Assembly: GCF_017654505.1 (NCBI RefSeq)
Contig: NC_054536.1
Span: 16,618,294-16,682,293 of the forward strand
Direction: 5' to 3'
DNA length: 64,000 nucleotides
Source: Polyodon spathula
Lineage: Eukaryota; Chordata; Actinopteri; Acipenseriformes; Polyodontidae
Position 1 is the first letter of the stretch; the number at the start of each line of letters is the position of its first letter. Made by a program: the position numbers and the translations under genes. Positions 25,734 through 39,100 of this stretch are shown piece by piece. A model generated the notes under the pieces. That model searched no databases. It saw nothing but the letters and a program-made list of their open reading frames with translations, and had not been told where the DNA came from.

Positions 25734-27911
25734 GTCTTTGTTTTATTGTATTGAATATTGTTTTTTTCTGCACTACTAAAATTACTAATAAATATTTTCC
25801 TTTGACAACTTTTTATCTTGGCATGTTTAAGGGAATCTAATGTAAGACGCCCAACAGCTGTAAGGTATCAAGTTTTACAGAATTGATTTTCTAGTTTAGA
25901 AATTTCATTAGGCCTGATCCTGTGGCAAAGGAACAGCTGGTTTGTTATCACTGCAGGGCAGTTTCGTAACAAGAAAATACATATATTTGACCTCTCAATT
26001 GTTAATGTTGCATAATAAAGAAGTAAAACTTATTTTAGCATTCAGTCTGCTTAGGTCAGAAGCAAAATTATCTAAGGCAAATGACATTCACTGAAGTGTA
26101 GGGTTCTGTAGTCTAGTATTGACTTGGTTTTAATTCCATGTAGATATGCTATATCGTTTCACTCCTGCTCAACTGAAACAGGTTGTTAGACCAGCAAAAT
26201 AATGACCCAGAGTAGCCCCTACTGTGCTATCAATAGTATCTATGATGATCCGGCGTGGGGCTTGGTAATGGGACCCCCAAACTTATTATTTTTTGTAAGT
26301 GGTTATTCAGTAGCTAACGACATAATTCCTTAGATATTACATTAATTAAGCAGTTGTTTAGCGGGCGCTTTTATCCAAATCGACTTACAAGAGACAAGGG
26401 GGTGAACTATGCACCACAACTGCTGCTGCAGAGTCACTTACAATAGGACCTCAGTTTCATGTCCCATCCGAAGGATACAGTTCTCACGTAAGCAGTTTTG
26501 AAAGAAACTCACATTTAAAAAATGATATCTGGTACTGTACATTAGGTTAAAGATCATGGGTTATTTTCAGGTGCTCGCTTTGTTTCACTTCTGAGGTCAA
26601 TGTACCTTTTGTTAAGCTTCTGGCTGATTTAATAACTGGAAAAGGGACCTTCAAGGGGTGGGGATAATTCGAGATGAAATGATCAAGAATGTGCAACTCT
26701 ACCTGAAATCAAGGGATAGAGATGTATTTTACTTGTGCTATAAGATGTGTTTCTTTCGAAACGCACATTTGAAATATGCTTAGCAAGTACAAGTAGATGA
26801 CAAATAAGGTGCTATTTTAATAGCTAAAATAATAATAATAATAATAATAAAAATATGTAGCATAAACCATTGGCTGTCCCTTGCATTTACTGGATTTTGT
26901 AATACTGTACATTTTCCCTAACATGCAAAGCATTATGTAAAATGTAAAGGCTGTATCTCCCTGTTACAGCCTGTTAAGAAAATCTGACTTTAGCAGTACA
27001 GTAGGGCAGGCCCTTGGCTGGCAATTCTACAAACTTTACAGATGATTCTCAAGGTGATTCTCTTTTAGTGAGAAATTAATGAGCCATTCCAGAGAACAGA
27101 ATTTACTGCCACTAATTTCTATGAAGCAATACTAGGCAGCAGTCGAGTAATGAAGCATGTCACTGAATATGTTTTACAAAAATATCAATTTTATTGCACT
27201 AATCAGTCATACTAAATCCTGATTGAATCATGAGAATAAAAGAGAAAAAAAAAAGACCTTTCTTTCCCACCAGATTTGTGCAGTGAAAGAACGGGACCCA
27301 ACAGAAGTGAGAGATTTGCCCAGTCGCTACGTGGAAATCGGTACTGACATTGTTTTGTTTTTTTTTGTTTTTTTGGATGTCATTAAACACTTTGCTGGTT
27401 CAGCTATGGAGTATAGCCTGATGTGCTGAAGCTGACAGTGTGACCTTACCTGTTTGTTTATCCAATGTCCTGCCAAACTGGGAGAGAGGGCTGTAGGTTC
27501 AGCAGAAAACTGTGCTGCAGGCATTGTATTTTCTTCTTCTGTTTACGATCAGCTTGCCATAATGTATGCTGATTTTCTGTTGCACTGTGTTAGCTTCCAT
27601 TCCAGGCAAACAAAAAAAAGAACCGAAAAGAAAAGTAAGCTCTTACCAGGAACGTTTCGAACGTGTGTTCATGTAATTATATTTGGTTTAAATGTAGGTG
27701 GCATCATGCATTAACACACTTTTCACCTTGTCAGTGTGCTGTACTTCATAATTGCAGAGACTAATTAAATAGACAGTTCAACCTTCAGGTACTGATTCAC
27801 ACAAGCAAATAATTAATTAGAGTTAAGAAAGCCTGCAGGTGGACAGACATGTCTTTTGGCATTTGAAACAGACAGGATGTTTGGTCTCGTTTATAAAAGA
27901 CCGTAATTGCA

Positions 27912-27952
<41 letters not shown>

Positions 27953-30132
27953 GTATAAACTACAATTTGTACGCAATCACATTTAAAGGCAAAATACTTG
28001 AGTATTGCTGTAAACTACACTGAACAAAAATATAAATGCAACATGCAACAATTTCAAAGATTTTACTGAGTTACAATTCATATATGGAAATCAGTCAATT
28101 GAAATAAATTCATTAGACCCTAATCTAAGGGTTTCACATGGCCTGGAATACACAGATACCTTAAAAAAAAAAAAAAAAAGTAAGGGCGTGGATCAGAAAA
28201 CCAGTCAGTATCTGGTGTGACCACCATTTGCCTCATGCAGTGCAACACATCTCCTTCACATAGAGTTGATCAGGCTGTTGATTGTGGCCTGTGGAATGTT
28301 GTCCCACTCCTCTTCAGTGGCTGTGCGAAGTTGCTAGATATTGGCGGGAACTGCTACACTTTTCCAGCGTGCCAGTGGCCATCGAAGGTGAGCATTTGCC
28401 CACTGAAGTAGGTTACGACGCCGAACTGCAGTCAGGTCAAGACCCTGGTGAGGGTGACGAGCATGCAGATGAGCTTCCCTGAGACAGTTTCTGACAGTTT
28501 GTGCAGAGATTCTTCGGTTGTGCAAGCCCGTAGTTTCATCAGCTGTCCGAGTGGCTGGTCAGACGATCCCGCAGGTGAAGAAGCCGGATGTGGAGGTCCT
28601 GGGCTGGTGTGGTTACACGTGGTCTGCGGTTGTGAGGCTGGTTGGACGTACTGCCAAATTCTCTAAAACGATGTTGGAGGCGGCTTATGGTAGAGAAATG
28701 AACATTCTATTCTCTGGCAACAGCTCTGGTGGACAATCATGCAGTCAGCATGCCAATTGCACGCTCCCTCAAAACTTGAGACATCTGTGGCATTGTGTTG
28801 TGTGACAAAACTGCACATTTTAGAGTGGTCTTTTATTGTCCCCAGCACAAGGTGCACCTATGTAATGATCATGCTGTTTAATCAGCTTCTTGATATGCCA
28901 CACCTGTCAGGTGGATGGATTATCTTGGCAAAGGAGAAATGCTTACTAACACGAATGTAAACAAATTTGTGCACAAAATTTGAGAGAAATAAGCTTTTTG
29001 TGCATATGGAAAATGTCTCAGATCTTTTATTTCAGCTCATGAACCATGGGACCAACACTTTACGTGTTGCGTTTATATTTTTGTTCAGTGTAGTTCAAAG
29101 GTATTTACACATAAAAGCATGCTGTTTTCACAGCATGAGCAGATAAAGCAGCCCGATAAATTGCCTGGCAAGTACTTTTGAGTTACAAATCCAAGGTAGA
29201 GTTTGACTCAGGACTGCATGTACAGGGCTTACAAGCAAAGGAGAGAAATCCTCTTCCTCTCAGTAGTGTTCTTTATGTTTTATGTTTTTTCACGACAGAT
29301 TTACCTTGCATATGTGATACATTCTGGTTTATGAATGTGTATAAATTCCACATTATACTTCTGGCTTACAGAAGATGACACATTCTGCCTCTGAATTTAT
29401 TTGTAATGCATTTTTTTATCCAGCATCCCAGCATGTTAATAAACCCAACTGCCCATTTCCTCCCTCACTTTTCATGAGCGCTGCAGGGTAGTAGGAGTCT
29501 GTGCTTTTCCACATTTCAAGAGATGGGTTTCGACACATACATTCCCAGCTGTTTTTATACACTACCACATGTAAATCACTGTGTGGACTGCTTCAATATT
29601 AAATGGTACACATTCCTGAAAACTGTAGGCTCTGGAAATCTTAATTTCTCTTTTCCAGTGTCTGCATTTGATACCGAGTTCTACATCAGTGGACTGGGAC
29701 CCCTCGGAGATCAGCTGGTGGTCCTGTATTACGTGAAGGAGATTTCTGATGAGATGGTAACAGCAGCTCTCACTTACACACATCTCCATTCACGAAACAG
29801 CCCAGTGTTAGACAAATGAAGCACTTCTGTATGTTTATGCGCAACACTGTTTAAAAATTTGTAAGAAAAGTACATGTTTAAGAAAAGCAATCTTATTATT
29901 GAGCTGTAACAATATGGGTTTGCTTCAACAATAGTGGTAGTGAAGGCTGGGGTATTTGACCTTGGCTCTTCCATTCTGCTGCAAGACTTTTTCTACCTAA
30001 GCTGTTTTTTGTTCATGTTTATCAGAACATATAATGCACAGTTCACAGCCAGAACGCTTTGTGATGGTGGTCTACTATGAAAGGCGCTATATAAAAATAG
30101 TTATTATTTATTTATTATTATTATTATTATTA

Positions 30133-30167
<35 letters not shown>

Positions 30168-33100
30168 AGACAGGTACACAATTGCATTTACAGAGATGTC
30201 CCTAGATGGCAGCAGCTGCAGCATACCAACTTTATGTTCAGAGCTTAATCACAGCACACAAGTGGGAAGCAATACCGGGTAATCAGCAACCCCATTAAAC
30301 TCTCTACATACTGTTTCATCACCTGCTAATCTTTCATTCTGTTGCAGCAGGACAAGGAGTTCCGCGCCAGGCCACGACTGGACATCATCCAGCCTCTTCC
30401 TGAGGCCTGTGAGGAGATCTCCTCTGATGCCCTGACTGTGAGGCACTTCCAGGAAAACGAGTGCCGGGACTATGGACTAGGTAAAATACCAGTCTCTTTA
30501 CGTGGGTTTGTGGAATTCAGTTCCAACTATATCTTCAAGACAAATCCATATTTTAAAATGGAGTACATTTAGCTTTAGTGAGCATTCAATTCACAAGACA
30601 AGAACAAAAAAGTCTACATTAATTTTAGAGAAGGTGCTGTTACAAGGTTAGAGGGTCTGCACCCAGTCCTGATTTCCAGAACTTCCCTAAATGAAGTACA
30701 TTATTTAAAGAGCAGGAGCCATGAGTTTGACCAATCAGACCCCAGTTAAATACATTATTCCTTCCCTGAAGCTGCATGAGCAATTTCTAATAGTTACCCT
30801 ATAAACTCAGATGACACTTATTCAAGCTGTGATAAGCCTGATCAGTTCTTGGTATTGACAATGTCGACCCAGGTCCTTTTTCAACCTGAAAAAAAGAAAC
30901 AAGGACCATGGGTCACAAATGGAGATTAGATAAAGGGACATTCAGAACAGAAAACAGGAGGCACTTTTTTACATAGAGAATTGTGGGAGTCTGGAACCAA
31001 CTCCCCAATAATGTTGTTGAGGCCGACACCCTGGGATCCTTCAAGAAGCTGCTTAATGAGATTCTGGGATCAATAAGCTACTAACCAAACAAGCAAGATG
31101 AGCCGAATGGCCTCCTCGTGTTTGTAAACTTTCCTATGTTCAGAGGAGATTTAGTACGTGCTCACCTTAATACCTAAGCAAGGGTAGTTCTGAAACCCAT
31201 TGGGTGGAGGACTATTGCGAGATTCTAGCCATGCGTTATACTCGGAGTTCTTCCATCGAGGGTCATAGTGGCAAAGTAAATTGTTCTCTTCATACTGAGT
31301 TTGCACTGAGACACTTTTTGTTTTTTCACAGAGCATTCAGAAGGGGAATCCCTGTTCTACATCATTAGTCCTAAAGATATTGTTGTTGCCAAAGAACGGG
31401 ACCAAGATGATCATATCGACTGGCTGCTTGACAAAAAGAAATATGAAGTAAGTCTACTCTCTTTTGGGTATAGGCCTTTTCACATTTTACAGCATGTGCC
31501 AGAATGAAGCCTTGTGGCTGAATGGTTAGAACGAAGTAATTAGTTCAGTTGGAGTGAGTTTGTATTTGCTTCTGCAAAATAATACATAGAAAACGACAAA
31601 TGTTTAGTCATTATCAATGAAGTAAGATATGCTGTGGAAAAAAGGGCTTTTACTTCTAGACACAGTTCGGGGTCAAGTTCTATGGTTTGTTTGAATAATG
31701 ACACACAACTTTGTGAACAAATTGTACTCTCTGTCCCACAGGAAGCTTTGATGGCAGCTGAGATAAGCTTCAAAAATATAAAACGCCATGAAGTGCAGGT
31801 ATGTTGGTCGTCATTAGTATGCACAGCTAATATAGGAATCTGGCTTTGTGACATCAGAACAGTAAGACTTTTAGTTTCTTATTTTGTATATGTGAAGAGC
31901 TTTGAGGTGCCTTGCAGTGAATTGCACTGTGTGAATTGAAATGATGACATTTACATGTGTAGTCCCAATTTACATTCATTTAATTACTTATTGAAATCAT
32001 GCTCTGAAAAGTGTTTTTCTTTTTTGACCAGAAAATTGGCATTGCCTACATCAATCATTTAGTTGAGAAAGGAGAGTACGATGTAGCAGCAAGGTAAAGA
32101 GATACTTTATTGTTTCAAGTTTATGGGTTTGTTTGAGGTTTACAATACAGTGTGTGAAAAGACATGTTTGTCTCCCTCTCTGTAGAAAATGTCAAAAGGT
32201 GCTTGGCAAAAACATGGAACTCTGGGAAAATGAAGTGTACAGATTCAAGACAATAGGGCAGCTTAAAGTAAGTAATAATAATGATGTGTGATATGATTTA
32301 ACAAGCCTGGACATTAACATTAGGGCTGTCAATTCACCACTGTTAACCTCTGCGATTAATGTGTACATTTATTAAGTACCGTAATTCATTATCTGCAGCA
32401 CCATTTTAGTGCATGCCAGGATTGAATGAGTGTAGTCATCGTGAAAAAATGGAATATAAAATTAGTCACAGTGCCGCATTATGTAGCAAAGCACTCAAAC
32501 TGAAGAACTTGTGAATGGGACGTTTTATTTTTTTAAAACTTTGACGGTTCATTGGACAGAAAGAGGGTTATTTGCATCTGCTGTCAAAGTGAGTTCCAGT
32601 ATCACAGAAGTGCATCTAGTCTGCTGTACGACCTGCATGCAAAACATGCTTTCACTTCTCAAAATACACTCTAGTAGTAGTTTTTCTGCTACAGACAACA
32701 CCACAACAACAAATGAAACCTGTTTCAACAGAGTTTAAAAATTTAGAAATTCAGGATCGCTGCAAACCCATGTCCAATACTATAGCCAGTGCTGCTGGAT
32801 AGCTGCCGACTGCAGACTCGTTCACATTGTAGCTTTGTTTTAGTTCAATAACCACATTTTATTTTTTAACATTATTTAATAAAAAAAATTTAATTTAATT
32901 TAATTTAAAATAAATTTAATATTATTTACAATTATGGAGAATATAACCATTAGTCAGTGAATGTTTTGTTTTATTTAGGCAATTTCAAGTTATAAATAAA
33001 ATACAATTTCAAATGTATATTATTATTATTATTATTATTATTGTTGTTGTTGTTATATTAACGGCATCATGGGTCATACATCAACAGTGCAATACATTTC

Positions 33101-36100
33101 TCAACCATCCAAATCCCCTCCTGCAACAATGCTGCTTTTCTGTTTCCACAATACTCCACTCGTTTCAATCAGAGCATGAGCATTGCTGCAGATCATGAAC
33201 TAGATACACTGTGATGTTTAGAAGAAAAAATCATTTTATCCTGGCAAAATTTCCCAAGTAAAAGTTTGCTGCAATATGGACAACATGGGATACTGTAAAG
33301 GTAGAGTAAAGTGTTTCTTGTAAACACTGCAGAGGATTCTGTAAAGGCCATTTACACTCCATCACTCGACTGAAAACCCAGTGACAGCCGTCTGTCGCCC
33401 GATTATCGTCCGCTCAACACACCGCCATCGTCCATCGGCACACTATAAACTCACAGCAATGCTGAAGTTCCACTTGACCCGAGAAGTATTTGAACAGAAA
33501 TAACAAGGCCATTTACACTCCATCACTCGACTGAAAACCCAGTGACAGCCGTCTGTCGCCCGATTATCGTCCGCTCAACACACCGCCATCGTCCATCGGC
33601 ACACTATAAACTCACAGCAATGCTGAAGTTCCACTTGACCCGAGAAGTATTTGAGCAGAAATCGAAGATGACGCTCTTCAGTTAGTTTACACTAGTTAGT
33701 TTTAAGAAAACAGTCACTGTTTTACATAATTTAATTCAGCAAAAACAACAAAAGCTGAGCGTGGTGAAAAAGGGACTGCTGCTACAATATTGTCAGAAAA
33801 CAAGAAGCAACCATTGTTAATGAATCATATAAGATAGATATAAAATAAAAGATTTGTTACATTCTAGGTTACCTACATGGTGCTACAGACTAAACAGTCA
33901 TTTTAATTTCACTTTGATGTGCTATGGTATTTGTAATGTATAGCTTTAACTTGATTTGTAAATGTCAAAAAACAAAATGTTTCACACAACTGGTATATTT
34001 TTTTTATATTTATATATTTTTTTTCTAACGGTGAAGCGTTTTTTTTACAGACTTTCAATATTTTGTTAAATATCCATACCATGATATCCAGGCTGTTAGT
34101 AGTTTGTAATTATTTTTACAGTCTCTGTCTGTCTACCCACACACAGGAAACATTTATTCTATGGTCTGGCAAACTACTACATTCGCTTTCTATACGAAAA
34201 AAAAGCCTTATGTATTAACCCTGTATTGACAAAGTCATTTATGTATGAGTATGGCAAAGTGCCCGCCCCTGTGTGTATTTTGTGTTATTTGTTGTATGTT
34301 AATGTTGGTGTATAGTCATTGGTACACAGGATTTAAACGGGTCTGTGTAACACAAGTGTTTAAAATGTATATTTGTGTTTAGGCACGAGGATTGCACAGC
34401 ACTTCACGTGCAAGTAAAAAGTAATAATATGTGAGCACGGGGAATTGCACTTTATTAATTCACGTGCAGTTGTACCGCGACTCAAATTGAATGATTGATT
34501 AGCAATCGAGTCTCAGTACAGCTGCATAAAAGCAGCATGTTTTCACATACTCAGGGTTGTGTGTTCAGTGAGTGGAGAACGGGATTGGAGACAGAGGTAA
34601 TAATACAAATAATAACATAAAGTAAAATAGAAGCTCACCATGTTTGTCTGTGTAGCCTGTTTTTGTTTGTCTCTTTGTTTTGGCTGCCAGTGCCGTGTCC
34701 TGTTTTTGTCCTGTTTTATTTTATAATAATAAACCGCGCAGAAGTGCATTCATTCATTATTTTACTCCCAGTGCTGTGTATTTATTTCTGGTCTGATGTC
34801 ACCCACTACAGCTGTCTTTGTGACAATGAGCTACCACCTGCATGGTTTGAAGTAAGAATTAAGCAGTTTGAGGCATTTCAGGTTTTACGAGCTGTAGGCT
34901 CGTGAACAAATGTAGCAATGAAGCAGAAAACAAATATTTGATTTTCTGCTTCATCAAGAGCCTGCAGCTGGTAAAATCTCAAATGTCTCAAACTGCTATG
35001 TAATGAGTGTCTTATCTCCATCCCTCCGCTATATGCAGATGTATTCGGGCATCTTGTATTATACGCGTGTTCAAGGCAGAATACAAAAAAGACAGACTGG
35101 GGTTGTTTGTTGAGCTCTGGTGTTCCGCCTTGTTATGAATTAATATTGATTCTATCTGCTCTGTATTGCAATGTAGCTGTCCTTCTGTTATTTTTATTGA
35201 CTGCATTCTAGAAAATAAAAACACTGAATGTAGTAGGTAGGTCGTTAGCTAGATTCGAAAGATACCAGTAGATAGATATATAGACTAATCACTTGATTTC
35301 AAAGCTTGTTTCTTTGTTGTGTTCCATTTTATAGTTGCATTTTGTTATCCTACAATTCCGCACTGTGGTTGTTTTAATATTATTTGAACATCTATTAAAA
35401 TTGACATATTGACATTATGTGTCGGTAAAGAAGAAACACAATCGTGAAGCCTTTAATTTGGCGTGAGGGTAAAATACTCACAAGTTGATTGCATTTGCTC
35501 AGCAATGGATTCCCAAGCATTCTCTTTTTTTCTGCTGATCTTTGTCTGCTCTGTCTATTGCATACAGGCTGAGATAGGCAGTAAGTATACTGAGCAGCTT
35601 CTCAACAAACAGCCTATCATCCATTTTTAGCATTCCATCCCCTAGCAACAAGGTCAGCGACAAAATCAAAGTTTAGTTGATTTGAACTCTCAGCGACGCT
35701 ACCAGCGACTGTGTTGTTTTCGAGCAGGGCGATTGTCAGGCTACACTATAAACTGCCTGGCGACATAACCGTGATGATGCTGGTAGCCTTATTTTGACAG
35801 TCGAGCGATTGAGTATAAACCGGCCTTAACACTTTTTAACAGTGTATTTATTATGAAAAAGAGAACTGTTCTGTACTGTTTGTTGTTTATCATCTATGAA
35901 TCTTGAATTTTAAAATTGATCTGTATTGATAGGCGATTAGCCAGTATTTGCCCAGAGGAGATCTACGACTGAGGCCTGCCATCTATGAAATGATCCTCCA
36001 CGAGTTTTTGAAGAGTGACTTTGAGGTACCTGGTTATTTTTACATGTATATTATAATATAGCCAGGGGCTAATACCCCTGCTATTCTTTGAAAGATATTA

Positions 36101-39100
36101 GAGATATTTAGTGTCCACTGATTATCGTGATGTCTCATCCACATATCAACCCCTAACACTTAAACCCGGCCTATAACACTGGCTGCCATACATGTTCACT
36201 GTATCCTAATCAAAGCATGTACATCCACCAGGGGTTTGCCACACTGATACGGGAATGGCCTGGCGATCTGTACAACAATATGACGGTTGTACAGGCTGTA
36301 CGAGACCACCTGAAGAAAGATCCAAACAATGAGACATTGCTAACAACCTTAGCAGAACTGTAAGTATGTTAAAAAAATTATTTCATCCAGAAGCTAGCCC
36401 TTTATGCCAGCCAATTGAAGGTTCTGATACCTATATGTTGGTGTCAATTTGTAAAAAAAATCATTGCTGTGACAAATTCCTCAGCTTGCCGCAGAGGTTA
36501 CACTATATGCTGGAAGGAACTGATTTACAAATAGCCTTTAGCTCCTTGTCTCTATATTTTCCAGCTATACCTATGACCAGCGTTATGACAAGGCTCTCGA
36601 GATCTACCTGCAGCTGAGGCACAAAGACGTCTACCAGCTGATACATAAACACAATCTTTTCTCCTCCATCGACGACAAAATCGTTTTGCTGATGGACTTT
36701 GATAAAGAGGTAGGAATGTGAATGCAAAAGTGCTTCTGGAATAATAATCAGTTCATTATAGTAAAAAGTACAGTAAAACATATATTGTGTAATATTTAAA
36801 CACATGGAAACAAAAAAAAAAATCACATTTTATTTTTGTTTTTATTAATTGAATTATAAGATAAATTCAATGTAGTTGTATTCGCCATATGGGGTTTACT
36901 TACCCTCTTTCAGACTAAAGGGTCTAGTAAGGTTGAAGCTGAATACCAATTGGTAATATCACATTATATAGCCCTGTGTTTAAAAGAGGAGATCATGTAA
37001 ATTCATAAATTTAAGTCTTTTATATAAAAGTAGTGTTCTAGGATGTGCCGAATGTTTCTTCAGGATACTCTGTTCATAAGAACAAAACTGAGAGTCATCC
37101 TCCAAACCAGCTTGATTAACTTCATCAAACCAAACACATATTGTGTGAGGCACAGCAGCTGCAGTATAAGGAATGGCTGTTTAATGTATTTAAGTTCAGA
37201 GATTGCATCTTGCGAAAAAAATAAATAGTAAGACACACTCTTTCAAGGTGAAAGTGTTTCTGTTTTCAGAAAGCTGTCGATATGCTGCTGGACAATGAAG
37301 ATAAAATCTCAGTGAGTACCACCCATTTTCTTTTGGCTTTTCAAAGGCATTACAGAGTGGCAATTTGAAGTAAGTGTTCTCCTGGAAAAATATGTTTTGT
37401 GACGTTTATTGCTGTACTTTTGTATTTTTTAGATTGACAGAGTTGTAGAGGAACTAAAAGATCGTCCTGAATTGCTGCATGTGGTAAGTACTACAATAAT
37501 TTCATGGACACAAAGAAATGTAAAAAAAATAAAATAAAATAAAAAAAAAAAAAAAACACTTTAAATATTTTTCTTTGTATCATTAAGAAGATATCCCCTC
37601 AGAACCACAGTTCTATGTCAGAGCACTTTGTCCAAAATGAGTGGGTTTGAATTCCAGTATAAAATAAACAGTTTTGTTTATATTTTTAACGTTTAGGAGC
37701 TATTGCCCTCTACAGGTCATTTTATGAATTTTACATTGGAACCATTTCAGACAGATCATAAAAAAGGACTGCATGAGAGATTGGTTAAGAACTGTAAATA
37801 ATATTTACTAAAATGTTTGACTGCTGTTTTGTAGTTTAAATTACTTTTGAATGCTGTATACATTTCTGTATTAAGTAATATGTCAGACAACTTCCAAGTT
37901 CTATAGAACATTATTAGGTTTGGTACACAGTGGCAGGTTAGGCCAATCTTTGTCCCCCTGCGACACATTTTTGTCAGTGTCCAATTTCTGTGACACCCCA
38001 CCCCCCACTACACCTCTCTCTCCAAAAATAGGTGTACAAATATAAAAACAAGGAACCAAAGCTGATTTAGTGGCATTGATAAAAATGGTGCATTAGCTGT
38101 GCCACTATTGGAGTTTCATGAACTTTTCTTGGGAATTGCCCGGGAATTTGGATGTCATAAAAGTAGCTGGTATGATAGATAGCGACAGGTTATTTATTGT
38201 TGAAAGTACAGAGTGGACCCCTTGAACGTGTAAGCTGTTCTGTACTGAAAGTGCACAATGCGATGGGTTCACTGAAAAATCAGCATACGTTTATTTTGCT
38301 CATATTGAGAATATATCCAAATTGCACTGCCTTAAGTTCTAGTGGTCTGTATCCTGGCAACCAAGCACACAGCCATGCTGCGCAATACGGCAACTGTAAA
38401 CATAACAAACGTAAACTTAAACAGCGTCTGCTCTCAGATGTAAGTCAACTCAAAACGTCAAAACATAACCCTAACACAAGCCGTCTCTGTATAGTTGTAG
38501 CAGTAAGCGTGTAACTGCCCTTGTTTTGGTGTATTTGTATGTATTGCATCATTCAGGTTTCAGATTTTTCACCCACGAGACTCCAACTGCAATGGTATTA
38601 GAAAAGTCATAGGTTGAGAATCACTGGGTTAAGCCATTGTTTGCCCTGATAACAGACACGACCTGGCATGGACTCCACAGGTGCTGGAAGGTGTCTTGAG
38701 GGATGTTAATTTGTTCACTCATTAATATTTGTGCAATTGGTGTAGAGAGGTAGTTCATCCCAAACATTTGGACAGTTGGATTGAGATCCTGTGTGTGGAT
38801 GCATGGAGTCTCTGCCTTGCTGCTCAAACCATCTGCATGCTATTCTGACACGGTGGAGGGGTTCGTTCTAATCTACATGCCATTCTGACACAGAGGACGG
38901 GTTCATTAGCATCTGTGAAAGATTTAACTTAATTTGAAGGTTCGTACCCCCTTTTAAGCAGACCCAGACACAGAAATTTGAAGTGTTTAAGCACTTATGT
39001 GTGACTTTATTATTTACAGAAATAAAAGAACTGAAAACAAAACAAAAACATAACTCATGTGGAGTACTAACTGCGCTTTTTTTTCTATCTCTAACTAACA

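Larger units (their letters stand above)
33345..35826 (-). mobile_element. PIF/Harbinger-like DNA transposon with a nested solo LTR
   Basis: Left end AGGCCATTTACACTCCATCA is mirrored at the right end by GCGATTGAGTATAAACCGGC followed by CT. TAA flanks both ends (33342-33344 and 35827-35829), the 3-bp duplication typical of PIF/Harbinger. The minus strand carries a MADF-like remnant at 35453-35624. The left end is tandemly duplicated (33344-33665), and a 576-bp solo LTR is inserted at 34250-34825. No Harbinger DDE transposase is recognisable. Confidence 0.7.

Noticed and set aside
33344..33665. CRISPR-like direct repeat
   Set aside because: There are only two contiguous copies of 161 bp with no spacers, in a vertebrate genome.
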